Positions 47,752 through 58,511 of a stretch of 64,000 nucleotides of DNA are shown here, in pieces; positions within the stretch are counted from its first letter, which is position 1, and each line of letters starts with the position of its first letter. The position numbers and the translations under genes are program-made. The notes under the pieces were generated by a model. It searched no databases. It saw nothing but the letters and a program-made list of their open reading frames with translations, and was not told where the DNA came from. Source of the DNA: Thiodiazotropha sp037384425 (GTDB lineage: Bacteria > Pseudomonadota > Gammaproteobacteria > Chromatiales > Chromatiaceae); assembly GCA_037384425.1 (NCBI GenBank), contig JARROA010000023.1, positions 16,109 through 80,108 of the forward strand. Direction: 5' to 3'.

Positions 47752-49299
47752 TCAGCGGCGAGCGGCGCGCTTTGAGCTCTTCTTGGCCGCCTTCTTCTTG
47801 GCGGTCTTCTCGCTGGCCTTCTTGCTGACCGCCTGTTTCCCGGTGATCGGCTTTTTGACCACTTTCTTCTTGATGGCCGGCTTCTTTGCCGTCGCCTTGG
47901 CGGCCGTTTTTTTCTTGCTGACCGAGCTGCGTGCAACTGCCTTTGCCACCGCTTTCTTGGCAGTGGATTTCTTGGAGGTGGCTTTCTTGGTTACAGCCTT
48001 TTTTGCAGTCACTTTCTTGGCAACGGCCTTCTTGGCGACCGCCTTGTTGCTGACTCGCTTTTTGGTCGTGACCGGTTTGCTTTTGCCCGCCGCTGGGCGT
48101 TTTTTCGCAGACTTCTTGAGCGGGGTCTTGTTTGTGGCTTTGGGCGCAGAGGCAGCCTGTTTCGCGCTCAGCCCGGCTGCCGCAGACGGTTTGACGGTGG
48201 TCTTCTTCGCAGCCGTCTTTTTGCTCGCTTTCTTGGCGACCGGCTTGCCCGGTGCAGCCGCCTTGTCGGCGCGCTGGGCAGGCGGCGCCTTTTTCGCTGC
48301 CGGTTTCGAGGCGACCGATTTGGTAGCGCTTGCCTTGACTGTTTTGGCGGCTTTCGGCTTGCTCATACCGGACTTGGCGCGGGTCTCCTGCTTGGTGGGT
48401 TTTGCGGAGGCCTTCTTCGCCGCTTTCCCATTTGGCGGTTTGGCGGCAGCCGTTTTCCTGACCTTGGCGGCGGCCGTCGGGGCTTTTTTGGCGCCGGCCT
48501 TGATACGCTTCTTGGTTACCGCCTGTTTTGGCTTACCCTCTGAAACCGGTCTGTCCGACTGTGGCCGTTCGTCGACGGTCGTGGGGGTGGACGTCGGTGT
48601 CGTCACAGCGGGAGCCGGCTCGGCCGGTGCCTCCGCAACGGATTGTTGGCTCAACCATCGGTCGATCGCCTGACAGGTGCGTGCAAACACCACCTCCACC
48701 TCGCCTTCGCCATCGACCCGCAGGACTTTGCCCTGCTTGCCGTAGTGGCTGAGCATGGGCCCGGTTAGGTGATCGAACACATGCAACCGGCTGCTGACGG
48801 TATCCTCCGTGTCGTCAGCCCGCTGATGCAAGCGACCGCCACAGAGGTCACAGACATCCTCGACCGCGGTGGGCTGGGTGTAGATATTGTATTCCGCCCC
48901 GCAGGAACGGCAGGTGCGGCGGCCGACCAGGCGCTCCATCAGGGCATCGGTCTCGATCTCGAACAGGAGGATGAAATCGAGGGGAAGCACCAACTCATCG
49001 AGCAGTTCGTCGAGCGTCAGGGCCTGCAACAGGTTGCGGGGAAAGCCATCGAGGATGAAACCATTGGCGAGATCCTGCCCGACCAATCGCTCCTGCAGCA
49101 GACCCAACACCACATCATCCGTCACCGGTTGACCGGCCTGCTGCTGAAGTCGAAGCTGCTCACCGCGCTCGCTCTCCTCCGCCAGGGCCTGCTTCACCAG
49201 CTCGCTGGAATTCACCACGCTCAGTTGGTATTTCTCAGCCAACAGGCTGGTCTGGGTCTTCTTACCGGAACCCGGCGCTCCCAGTATGACTATTCTCAT
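47752..49299 (-). CDS. divergent adenylate kinase fused to a long histone H1-like Lys/Ala tail
   Basis: A 515-residue protein in two parts. Residues 1-~216 are adenylate-kinase-like: P-loop GAPGSGKKT (7-15, Lys in place of the usual Gly), GFPR (R88 equivalent), LVGRR and a zinc-finger LID with Cys130/133 and 150/153. The AMP-site TGDMLR is SSELVK here, so R36 is Lys. Residues ~222-515 are a low-complexity Lys/Ala/Thr/Pro tail (AKKAVAKKVTAKK-type repeats) like histone H1 or Pseudomonas AlgP. The start at 49299 (MRIVIL) has GAGGT at 7-base spacing, unlike the ATG six bases upstream. Probably active as a kinase and DNA- or RNA-bound. Confidence 0.85.
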   Translation of the reverse strand: MRIVILGAPGSGKKTQTSLLAEKYQLSVVNSSELVKQALAEESERGEQLRLQQQAGQPVTDDVVLGLLQERLVGQDLANGFILDGFPRNLLQALTLDELLDELVLPLDFILLFEIETDALMERLVGRRTCRSCGAEYNIYTQPTAVEDVCDLCGGRLHQRADDTEDTVSSRLHVFDHLTGPMLSHYGKQGKVLRVDGEGEVEVVFARTCQAIDRWLSQQSVAEAPAEPAPAVTTPTSTPTTVDERPQSDRPVSEGKPKQAVTKKRIKAGAKKAPTAAAKVRKTAAAKPPNGKAAKKASAKPTKQETRAKSGMSKPKAAKTVKASATKSVASKPAAKKAPPAQRADKAAAPGKPVAKKASKKTAAKKTTVKPSAAAGLSAKQAASAPKATNKTPLKKSAKKRPAAGKSKPVTTKKRVSNKAVAKKAVAKKVTAKKAVTKKATSKKSTAKKAVAKAVARSSVSKKKTAAKATAKKPAIKKKVVKKPITGKQAVSKKASEKTAKKKAAKKSSKRAARR

Positions 49300-49487
49300 C
49301 CCCATACCTCAAAAGCCACAGAGCTGTTTAACTTTAGCTGCAAATCCCTTTTTATTTCAGTCAATTACAGCCTCATCGACAAGCAACTCTGCCATCATGC
49401 CCTGTGCCTCTAAGCTGGGTTCAGAAGGACTCAAGCGCTCTCTGTTTATCGTTATGAATTAGGAAATTCCATGGCTGCATCCAAGTT

Positions 49488-49529
49488 TTGGATTAGTCGC
49501 CACCCGCGAGCTTGGGTAAGCTAATCCAA
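49488..49529. repeat. inverted repeat TTGGATTAG...CTAATCCAA
   Basis: Perfect 9-bp arms (49488-49496 and 49521-49529) with an inner GCTT-gggt-AAGC hairpin. The TTGGATTAG/CTAATCCAA pair is like widespread short intergenic palindromes of proteobacteria. Confidence 0.6.
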
Positions 49530-49537
49530 CATTTCCC

Positions 49538-49557
49538 GTAAAGTCAACGGACTTTAC
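49538..49557. repeat. palindrome GTAAAGTC-aacg-GACTTTAC
   Basis: Perfect 8-bp arms around 4 bases, 8 bp after the previous repeat. Could be a repeat arm, a small hairpin or an operator; no T-run follows on the plus strand. Confidence 0.45.
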
Positions 49558-49737
49558 TGACTCTCATCCTGATCCGCGTCAGGCTCACGGGCATGCCGAT
49601 CCCGAGCCTGCGCACCCGCAGGCACACAACGCTTCGCGACGACAATTGATCACAGGAAGTGGGTCCGTATGTACTCTGTGGGCCAATTAGACTATGCTTT
49701 TTCGCCTCGCGAGTTGAGTAATCGCAGAACATCCTTC

Positions 49738-50082
49738 ATGCCAGAAATCCCGGATATAACAGATTCTGAACACTGGATCATCGACACCACCCTGGTCGAG
49801 CGCTATGGCCATAAGGTGGAGACCCAGATCGCCGATGCGGAGATCCGCCTCATGCCCTCGGACCGCGAGCTGAGCAGTTGCCCGGTGGTCTACTGGGACG
49901 AGGGGGGCTGTAATTTCATCATTTTCAAGACCGGCAGCCGCAAATACCGCTGCCAGTTCTTCTACCGGGGTTATCAACAGTACGGCACCGGCGTACACGA
50001 GTACGACGACCTGACCGAATGTATCGTTTCGCTGCTCCAGGCCCAGGCCGACCACGAGGCCAAGGAGCGCGGCGACCTCTGA
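49738..50082 (+). CDS. small hypothetical protein beside PPi-PFK
   Basis: A 114-residue protein, not recognised. MPEIPDITDSEHWIID begins it, a central VYWDEGGCNFIIFKTG and CQFFYRGYQQYGTGV look like beta strands of a small domain. It is followed 60 bp downstream by the PPi-phosphofructokinase gene. A longer start at 49669 with AGGAAG upstream is also possible. Function unknown; it may be cotranscribed with pfp. Confidence 0.65.
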   Translation: MPEIPDITDSEHWIIDTTLVERYGHKVETQIADAEIRLMPSDRELSSCPVVYWDEGGCNFIIFKTGSRKYRCQFFYRGYQQYGTGVHEYDDLTECIVSLLQAQADHEAKERGDL

Positions 50083-50142
50083 GCGACCAATTTCCGAAAA
50101 TCCACTTAAAAAAACCATTGATTACACGAAGGGGATCAAAAA

Positions 50143-51399
50143 ATGACTGCAAAGAATGCGTTTTACGCCCAGTCCGGCGGCGTCACGGCCGTGATCAACG
50201 CCTCTGCTGCGGGCGTCATCGAAACGGCCCGCCAGCATCCTGACAAAATCGCCAACGTCTACGCCGGCCGCAACGGCATCATCGGCGCCCTGACCGAGGA
50301 TCTGATCGACACCAGCGCCGAGTCCGCCGAGGACATCGCCGCCCTCAAGCACACCCCCTCCGGCGGCTTCGGCTCCTGCCGTTTCAAGCTCAAGAGCCTG
50401 GAGGACAACAAACGCGAGTACGAGCGTCTGATCGAGATCTTCAAGGCCCATAACATCGGCTACTTCTTCTATAACGGCGGCGGCGACTCCGCCGATACCT
50501 GCTACAAGGTCTCCCAGCTTTCCGAGAAGATGGGCTTCCCGGTACAGGCAATCCATGTACCCAAGACCGTGGACAACGACCTGCCGATCACCGACAACTG
50601 CCCCGGCTTCGGCTCGGTGGCCAAGTACATCGCCGTCTCCACCCTGGAGGCCTCCTTTGACGTGCGCTCCATGGCCGCCACCTCCACCAAGATCTTCGTC
50701 ATCGAGGTGATGGGGCGCCATGCCGGCTGGATCGCCGCCGCCGGCGCTCTGGTCGAGGACAACGGCATCCCGGTGGTGACCCTCTTCCCCGAGGTCGAGT
50801 TCGACCAGGAGAAGTTCCTGGCCGCGGTGGACGCCAAGGTCAAAGAGCACGGCTACTGCACCATCGTGGTCTCCGAAGGCTGCCACTGGCCCGACGGCAA
50901 ATTCCTGGCCGAGCAGGGCACCCGCGACTCCTTCGGCCACGCCCAGCTGGGCGGCGCCGCGCCGGTGGTCGCCAACATGATCAAGGACGCCCTCGGCTAC
51001 AAGTTCCACTGGGCGGTGGCCGACTATCTGCAACGCGCAGCGCGCCACCTGGCTTCGGAATCCGACGTGGAGCAGGCCTACGCCCTGGGCAAAGCGGCGG
51101 TGGAGAAGGCCCTGGAGGGCAAGAACTCCATCATGCCCACGGTGGTGCGCGAATCCTCCAACCCCTATAAATGGAGCATCGGCGAGGCCCCGCTGAGTGA
51201 AGTGGCCAACGTGGAGAAGATGATGCCGCTCGATTTCATCACCGAAGACGGTTACGGTATCACCGACAAGTGCAAGGAGTACCTCTACCCACTGATCAAG
51301 GGTGAGGCCTATCCGCCCTACAATGACAATGGCATGCCGGTATACGTCACACTCAAGGGCGTTCCGGTAACGAAAAAGCTGGACGCTTTCGAACTATAA
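50143..51399 (+). CDS. pfp: pyrophosphate-dependent 6-phosphofructokinase
   Basis: A 418-residue phosphofructokinase. Two PPi-enzyme marks are visible: NGGGDSADT, where Asp follows the second Gly run in place of the ATP-enzyme GGDGS, and PKTVDND with Lys in place of the ATP-enzyme Gly. It interconverts fructose-6-P and fructose-1,6-bisP reversibly with PPi. A terminator at 51414 follows. Next is the H+-pyrophosphatase, a pairing described for sulfur-oxidising bacteria and methanotrophs, in which PPi can be recycled to a proton gradient. Confidence 0.92.
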   Translation: MTAKNAFYAQSGGVTAVINASAAGVIETARQHPDKIANVYAGRNGIIGALTEDLIDTSAESAEDIAALKHTPSGGFGSCRFKLKSLEDNKREYERLIEIFKAHNIGYFFYNGGGDSADTCYKVSQLSEKMGFPVQAIHVPKTVDNDLPITDNCPGFGSVAKYIAVSTLEASFDVRSMAATSTKIFVIEVMGRHAGWIAAAGALVEDNGIPVVTLFPEVEFDQEKFLAAVDAKVKEHGYCTIVVSEGCHWPDGKFLAEQGTRDSFGHAQLGGAAPVVANMIKDALGYKFHWAVADYLQRAARHLASESDVEQAYALGKAAVEKALEGKNSIMPTVVRESSNPYKWSIGEAPLSEVANVEKMMPLDFITEDGYGITDKCKEYLYPLIKGEAYPPYNDNGMPVYVTLKGVPVTKKLDAFEL

Positions 51400-51413
51400 A
51401 AAACGACAATCGG

Positions 51414-51437
51414 GGGGGCTGTTTACAGCCCCCTTTT
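51414..51437 (+). terminator. rho-independent terminator after pfp
   Basis: GGGGGCT (51414-51420), loop GTTTAC, AGCCCCC (51427-51433) then TTTT. It begins 14 bp after the pfp stop codon. Confidence 0.85.
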
Positions 51438-51564
51438 CGTTCAACCCCGTGAGCGGGCTGTACTCCGATCATCGCCGAGGCGACAACCGGAGACCGTTGA
51501 GGCAGCCAACTCTCGGAACAGACTGTCAGAAACCGATTTTTCATCATCCCAGGAGGAGTACTAA

Positions 51565-53604
<2,040 letters not shown>

Positions 53605-53626
53605 GCGGCAACCTGCAGGACCATGA

Positions 53627-53652
53627 CAAAGGCGGCCCTCTGGCCGCCTTTG
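53627..53652 (+). terminator. rho-independent terminator after hppA
   Basis: CAAAGGCGGCC (53627-53637), loop CTCT, GGCCGCCTTTG (53642-53652) followed by a TTCTTTG tract. Perfect 11-bp stem, 22 bp after the stop codon. Confidence 0.85.
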
Positions 53653-54485
53653 TTCTTTGCCGCACCGCGAATTCTCGATTTCGATGCCAATGATGATTCG
53701 GTGCAATGCCTCGCTGGCCCGAATATTCAGCCCGGGAACGCGATGATCGCGCCGCGATCGTTGCTCAGTTGTGGATTTGCGACTGAGCCCATCCTTCGGC
53801 CTGTAATCGGCACACCAACCTATTGATAATACAGAAAATACCGTAACTCATACGCTGGCACTACCTTGATAACCGTGGGTCTCGCCAAGAGCGATGCCTT
53901 GATGCCGTCTCTTCGTCAGCGCACGCTCCGGTCTCGGCGCAGTGGTGTCCTTTGTCCCCATGCTGCGCCTTCCGCCCCAAGAGCAACAGGGTGCGAACAT
54001 ATAAAAGCGAACAGTGAGCGAGGCAAATTCATCCACCCAAAATGCAAAACCCAACACTCGAAGCTATGGTTGGGCGTTGATTCAACGACTGAGCGACTTG
54101 GGAAATCAGGAATAACTTTAATAGGACCTCACACTTCACATAGCCCAATGCTCAATGGGTGGAGATATTCTCGATCTTCACAAAATACAACCAAATCGAC
54201 TTGCATCGACTTTTAATCATCGGTTTAATAATGAGAACCGCTTCACAATTTCGGTCATTACGGAATACAGAAAGGACTTTCAGGGATGTTTACCGATCAT
54301 TGCTCGCTCCTGTGCTTGCGACTTATTCGTGTGATCGCCGAGCAAAGGCACACCTCCCCTAGCAATCCGCCCTGTCTTTCAGCCGTTCAGCCCGCCCTCC
54401 CTCATTGCGGGCCCACCACGACCAGGTTTGAACCCTAAAAGTCGGTGCCTACGGCCCTGCATCCAGGTAAGCACGGAGAAACTCC

Positions 54486-54545
54486 ATGCTTTTGATTGAC
54501 TATCTCAACCGACGTGAGACTGAAGGAAAGTCAAAAAACGCTTAA
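54486..54545 (+). CDS. possible 19-residue peptide
   Basis: ATG at 54486 with GGAG 8 bases upstream encodes MLLIDYLNRRE..., stop at 54543. It lies in the otherwise empty segment, 64 bp before the Sel1-like gene, and could be a leader peptide or chance. Confidence 0.2.
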   Translation: MLLIDYLNRRETEGKSKNA

Positions 54546-54609
54546 CCCGGCACTGATCGACAGCTCTATCCCAGAACAGTGAATATGGAAATCATCAGGA
54601 GACAATGCG

Positions 54610-54999
54610 GTGAGTATGCTGATCACTAAGGCCAAGGAAGGTGACAGCGCGGCTCAATATGAGATCGCCAGCATTTTGGCTTCCGGCCACCTGGGCACAA
54701 TCAATCACAAGGCTGCCTTTCACTGGTACATGAAGGCTGCCTTGAAGGGCCACATTGAGGCAATGTGGAATGCAGGCCTGCAGCTTGTTCTCGGGTTGGG
54801 GGTAGAGATGGACATCGATGCGGGATTGCATCTGATCGATATGGCAGCCAGTCGATATTGCTATGACGCTATCCGCTACCTCGCGGACACCTACCACCTG
54901 GGGCTGCACGGTGTATCGATCGATAGAGAGAAAAGTGACTACCTGTACCGTCTGGCAGAGAGTCTGGAAACTCGGTATCCGCACAAAATCCCATCTTGA
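54610..54999 (+). CDS. Sel1-repeat-like protein
   Basis: A 129-residue protein made of helical pairs (SAAQYEIASILASGHLG, NHKAAFHWYMKAALKGHIEAMWNAGLQ) typical of Sel1/TPR-like repeats; about three units. GTG start with AGGAGA 7 bases upstream; an ATG two codons later also works. Sel1 proteins mediate protein-protein contacts. No specific partner visible. Confidence 0.65.
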   Translation: MSMLITKAKEGDSAAQYEIASILASGHLGTINHKAAFHWYMKAALKGHIEAMWNAGLQLVLGLGVEMDIDAGLHLIDMAASRYCYDAIRYLADTYHLGLHGVSIDREKSDYLYRLAESLETRYPHKIPS

Positions 55000-55388
55000 A
55001 CCAGCCGTGATTTGCCGCGGCTACCCAGAGCGGTGACGGCACCGACCCCGCACGGTGTCTGGAACAATTCGCGCAGGGTTTCGGCCTCACCACCCGCCCG
55101 GGTGCGACAGGCGCGGAAGACCACCACCCTGCCGACGATAACGCGCTGCGAGCTCCTTCGCGGTCGTAGACATTGCCTTGGTAGCCACATCGCATTCCGA
55201 AGCATCCTTCGTCCAAATAGCCATCCCACGGCATGCGTCCGTCTGCTTTCCATATCCGGCTGAGGCCTGGAAAAGTCCCTGATGCGCGGTCGATCGTAGG
55301 ACCCTAAGGTGCACTGCAACATCGGCCTTGGGAACCGGCCACCAGTCTGACTATAATGGGCTCTTTTTGACCCCCGAGGACCCTGCCC
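55000..55388. other. non-coding gap before ppa
   Basis: About 390 bp. Open frames on the minus strand (54939-55322 and 55087-55314) encode no recognisable domain, though parts look once-coding, such as TTAKELAARYRR. I see no clear promoter or terminator beyond the need for a ppa promoter at the right end. Confidence 0.45.
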
Positions 55389-55937
55389 ATGAATCTCGAC
55401 CGCGTCTCATCCGGAGCCAATGTCCCCAACGAGATCAACGTCATCATCGAAATCCCGGCCCACTCCGACCCGGTGAAGTACGAGCTGGACAAGGATACCG
55501 GGGCCATGTTCGTCGATCGTTTCATGTCCACCGCCATGCACTACCCCTGCAACTACGGCTATGTACCCCACACCCTGTCGCAGGATGGCGACCCGGTGGA
55601 CGTGCTGGTGCTGACCCCCTATCCGCTGATCTCCGGCTCGGTCATCAAGTGCCGTCCGGTCGGAGTACTGAAGATGAAGGACGAATCGGGTGACGACGCC
55701 AAGGTGCTGGCAGTACCGATCGACAAGCTCTGCAAGACCTATCGCGGGGTGCAGACCTTCCGCGACCTCTCCGGCGAAACCCTCAACCGCATCTCCCACT
55801 TCTTCGAACACTACAAGGACCTCGACGAAGGCAAGTGGGTCCGCGTCGATGGTTGGTATGGTGTCGACGAGGCAAAGCAGGAGATCCTCGATTCGGTGCA
55901 GATGTACAAGGACGCTCCGGACAAACCTAACTTCTGA
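55389..55937 (+). CDS. ppa: inorganic pyrophosphatase (family I)
   Basis: A 182-residue soluble PPase with family signatures: IEIPAHSDPVKYELDK, RFMSTAMHYPCNYGYVPHTL and DGDPVDVLVLTPYPL, the last containing the metal-binding Asp triad, plus GYGVDEAK near the C-terminus. It hydrolyses PPi to 2 Pi. It adds a soluble sink for PPi beside the PPi-PFK and H+-PPase genes. No operon link to them is visible. Confidence 0.95.
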   Translation: MNLDRVSSGANVPNEINVIIEIPAHSDPVKYELDKDTGAMFVDRFMSTAMHYPCNYGYVPHTLSQDGDPVDVLVLTPYPLISGSVIKCRPVGVLKMKDESGDDAKVLAVPIDKLCKTYRGVQTFRDLSGETLNRISHFFEHYKDLDEGKWVRVDGWYGVDEAKQEILDSVQMYKDAPDKPNF

Positions 55938-56083
55938 TGCCTTGGGTGTGCCGGCCTCGAGCCGGCACTCACTGACCGACGCCTTCAGATCGACACCACT
56001 CAGAGCAAGGACTTATCCGCTTCCAGCGGCTCTCGCCCTGCACTACACTGCGACCAACACCCCGCTCCGGCCATCCCTGCACT

Positions 56084-56623
56084 ATGAAAGTCTGCATTCT
56101 CTCTGACAGCCATGACCACATATCCCTGCTTGACGCCGCAGTCGAGGTCGCAGTCGAACAGGGGGCGGAGGCCGTGCTGCACTGTGGAGACGTGGTCGCG
56201 CCCAGTACACTGCAGTGCCTGGACAAGTATGGCTTGCCCGTGCACGTCATCCATGGCAACAACACGGGTGACCTCTATACCCTTGGACGCCTGGCCAGCC
56301 GGGAGGAGAACCACATCCACTATCACGGCATGGATGCCGGGCTGGAGCTGGCGGGACGCCGCATTTTCCTGGTCCACTACCCTCACTATGCGCAAGCCAT
56401 GGCCGCAACGGGGGATTGGGATCTGGTCTGCTGCGGTCACAGCCACAAGGTCAGTATCGACACCGTCCAAAACCTGAAAGGCGGCGTCACTCACCTGGTG
56501 AATCCGGGCACTATCGGCGGTGTTGGCCGCGCAGCCGCCACCTTTGTCATGGCCGATCTGGAACGGATGAGCTTCGAGACACTCGAAATCTCCAAGTCGA
56601 TAGAACGGGAGGCCGGTTACTGA
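56084..56623 (+). CDS. YfcE/MJ0936-type metallophosphoesterase
   Basis: A 179-residue single-domain calcineurin-like phosphoesterase with DSHDH (7-11 region), the GDVV metal motif, GNN and C-terminal GHSHK motifs. The family cleaves small phosphodiesters with Mn or Ni; physiological substrate unknown. Its stop overlaps the moaC start (TGATG). Confidence 0.88.
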   Translation: MKVCILSDSHDHISLLDAAVEVAVEQGAEAVLHCGDVVAPSTLQCLDKYGLPVHVIHGNNTGDLYTLGRLASREENHIHYHGMDAGLELAGRRIFLVHYPHYAQAMAATGDWDLVCCGHSHKVSIDTVQNLKGGVTHLVNPGTIGGVGRAAATFVMADLERMSFETLEISKSIEREAGY

Positions 56624-57102
56624 TGGCTGAATTCACCCACTTCAATGCCGCCGGCGAGGCCCACATGGTCGATGTCGGCGACAAACCCCATAGCCGACGC
56701 CGGGCGATCACCGAAGGCCGTATCAGCATGCAGCCGGAGACCCTTTCGATGATCCTGCAGGGCGGCCACAAGAAGGGGGACGTACTCGGTGTCGCCCGCG
56801 TCGCCGGCATCATGGCGGCGAAGCGGGCGCCGGAGCTGATACCCCTCTGCCACCCCTTGATGCTGACCAAGGTGGAGATCGAGTTCGAGGCGGACGAGGC
56901 GAATCACAGCATAGCCTGCCGAACCCATGTGGAGACTCTGGGCCAGACCGGGGTTGAGATCGAAGCCCTCTGCGCCACCCAGATCGCGCTGCTCACCATC
57001 TATGACATGTGCAAGGCGGTGGACCGGGGAATGACCATCAGTGATATTCGCCTGCTGGAAAAGTCCGGTGGAAAATCGGGGACTTGGGAAAGAATTGAAT
57101 AA
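56623..57102 (+). CDS. moaC: cyclic pyranopterin monophosphate synthase MoaC
   Basis: A 159-residue MoaC with the conserved LIPLCHPLMLTKVEIEFE region, MVDVGDK near the N-terminus and CKAVDRGMTIS near the C-terminus. It forms cPMP in molybdenum-cofactor synthesis. Start at 56623, overlapping the phosphoesterase stop. No other moa genes nearby. Confidence 0.95.
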   Translation: MAEFTHFNAAGEAHMVDVGDKPHSRRRAITEGRISMQPETLSMILQGGHKKGDVLGVARVAGIMAAKRAPELIPLCHPLMLTKVEIEFEADEANHSIACRTHVETLGQTGVEIEALCATQIALLTIYDMCKAVDRGMTISDIRLLEKSGGKSGTWERIE

Positions 57103-57214
57103 ATAAGGGTATAAATCTTGTCTATTATTGAAAGGTATTCGTGATCTCTGTCACAATATCGAAACTGTTCATCTGACAGTAAAGCGCAAGTCTCAACCAA
57201 GTAGGGATGTTCAA

Positions 57215-57670
57215 ATGAGCAACTTTGTCGAATGGTCGGATTCCCTCAGCGTCGGCATCGAGGAGATCGACGAACAGCACAAGGTGCTGGTCGATCTGGT
57301 CAACAAGATGCACGAAGCCATCCATCAGCGCCACGGCAGTGATGTGGTGATCAGTATCCTGAACGATCTGGCCGACTACACCCGCATCCACTTCGCCGTC
57401 GAAGAGAGTCTGATGCGTATCCTCAACTACCCGGGGTACGAGGATCACAAGGAGGTCCACGAAGAACTTCTGCACACGGTCCAGGACCTGCAGGAGAAGG
57501 TGGCCAGTGGCAAGAAATCCATCGGCTTCGAGCTGATGCACTTTTTGAAAACCTGGCTGACCAAACACATCATGGAAGAGGACATGCAGTACAGCGGCTT
57601 CTTCCTCGCCGCCGGTGCCCAGCCTCAGTTGGGCAAGAAATCCTGGATCAGGCGACTCTGGGGCAGTTGA
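57215..57670 (+). CDS. bacteriohemerythrin
   Basis: A 151-residue hemerythrin. All seven diiron ligands are in place: H22, H59, E63, H78, H82, H118 and D123 (EQHKVLV, RIHFAVEE, GYEDHKEVHEE, TKHIMEEDM). Bacteriohemerythrins bind O2 and support oxygen delivery or sensing, often in microaerophiles. The start at 57215 (MSNFVEWSDS) has GTAGGGATG upstream. Confidence 0.93.
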   Translation: MSNFVEWSDSLSVGIEEIDEQHKVLVDLVNKMHEAIHQRHGSDVVISILNDLADYTRIHFAVEESLMRILNYPGYEDHKEVHEELLHTVQDLQEKVASGKKSIGFELMHFLKTWLTKHIMEEDMQYSGFFLAAGAQPQLGKKSWIRRLWGS

Positions 57671-57728
57671 CCGACCCTCTCCCTTGGCTTAGGGTTCCGG
57701 GCTTCGCCCGCAGAGATCCGGAACCCCT

Positions 57729-58334
57729 ATGAATCCCTACTACCGCCGCGCCTGTTTTCTCAAGAGCGCGGCCCAGCTGCGCCAATCACCTGACGATATC
57801 GGCATCGAAGTGGCTTTCGCCGGGCGCTCCAACGCCGGCAAATCGAGTGCCCTGAACGTACTCTGCGGCCAAAAAAACCTGGCGCGTGCCAGCAAGACCC
57901 CGGGGCGCACTCAACTGCTCAACTTTTTCGAGCTCGACGCGTCACGGCGACTCGTGGACCTGCCAGGCTACGGCTATGCCAAGGTCGCCGAAGCCGTCAA
58001 ACGCCAGTGGCAGCAGAGCCTGGCCGACTACATCGAGCATCGCCAATGTCTGCGCGGCCTGATCTTGTTGATGGATATCCGCCATCCGCTGAAGGAGTTC
58101 GATCTGCAGATGTTGCAGTGGAATACCCACCACGGCCTGCCGACCCACATCCTGCTAACCAAGGCAGACAAGCTGAAACAGGGCGCCGCCAAATCGACCT
58201 TGCTCAAGGTACGACGGGAACTCGGGGACCGCCCGGAGATCACGGTACAGCTCTTCTCCGCCCTCAAACACCAGGGCATAGACGAGTGTCACAAGGTGCT
58301 GGACATCTGGTTCGAGCTGGAACCCGAAACTTAA
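57729..58334 (+). CDS. engB: ribosome biogenesis GTPase EngB/YihA/YsxC
   Basis: A 201-residue GTPase: G1 GRSNAGKSS, G3 DLPGYG and G4 TKAD are all present. It is needed for assembly of the large ribosomal subunit. It is next to polA in opposite orientation, as in E. coli and Pseudomonas, with an RNA gene between them in those organisms; see the sRNA candidate here. Confidence 0.95.
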   Translation: MNPYYRRACFLKSAAQLRQSPDDIGIEVAFAGRSNAGKSSALNVLCGQKNLARASKTPGRTQLLNFFELDASRRLVDLPGYGYAKVAEAVKRQWQQSLADYIEHRQCLRGLILLMDIRHPLKEFDLQMLQWNTHHGLPTHILLTKADKLKQGAAKSTLLKVRRELGDRPEITVQLFSALKHQGIDECHKVLDIWFELEPET

Positions 58335-58354
58335 ACCTTGGGTAGATTTGAGTG

Positions 58355-58488
58355 TTGAGTTTTTAGTTTTGAGTGGATGAGTTCGCTGTGCTTACAGCCG
58401 ATTTTATCTCGCTTGGGAGAGGCACAGTGAGAGGGAAAGTATAAAGCCGTGAGCACAGCGAACGCTACAACTCATAACTATAAACTGC
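58355..58488. repeat. imperfect inverted-repeat element (MITE-like)
   Basis: Arms of about 40 bases at ~58355-58395 and ~58449-58488 match in reverse complement: AGTTTTTAGTTTTGAGT... with ACTCATAACTATAAACT, and GTTCGCTGTGCTTAC (58381-58395) with GTGAGCACAGCGAAC (58449-58463, one mismatch). Internal ~53 bases have no gene. The size and structure suggest a small non-autonomous repeat. Confidence 0.55.
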
Positions 58489-58511
58489 AGAGCAGAGGGA
58501 TAATCAGGCCC

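Larger units (their letters stand above)
49306..49737. other. gap between the kinase fusion and the 114-residue gene
   Basis: About 430 bp with no convincing gene. It contains the inverted repeats at 49488-49529 and 49538-49557 and must hold the promoter of the leftward kinase fusion and the rightward gene at 49738. A frame starting at 49669 would extend that gene upstream. Confidence 0.5.
53605..54609. other. 1-kb gene-poor segment
   Basis: Between hppA and the Sel1-like gene there is no convincing gene. Frames at 53866-54216 and 53848-54057 lack recognisable domains. The AT content looks higher than the neighbours, and it holds the hppA terminator at its left end and a possible 19-codon frame at 54486-54545. 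It may be a decayed or recently inserted segment. Confidence 0.55.

Noticed and set aside
47752..48600. Direct repeats in the kinase tail resembling an array
   Set aside because: They are codon-level repeats of a low-complexity protein tail, irregular in length and with no spacers, so not a CRISPR array.
47456..48673. Hydrophobic 405-codon frame opposite the Lys-rich tail
   Set aside because: It is the reverse reading of Lys/Ala codon repeats (AAG becomes CTT), producing Leu/Phe-rich nonsense; the kinase frame has a proper start and domain.
53848..54216. Open frames in the gene-poor segment
   Set aside because: No Shine-Dalgarno, no recognised domain and frame overlaps on both strands.
54939..55322. 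Arg-rich open frame on the minus strand before ppa
   Set aside because: Composition of a reverse reading; no conserved motif recognised, although a decayed gene cannot be excluded.
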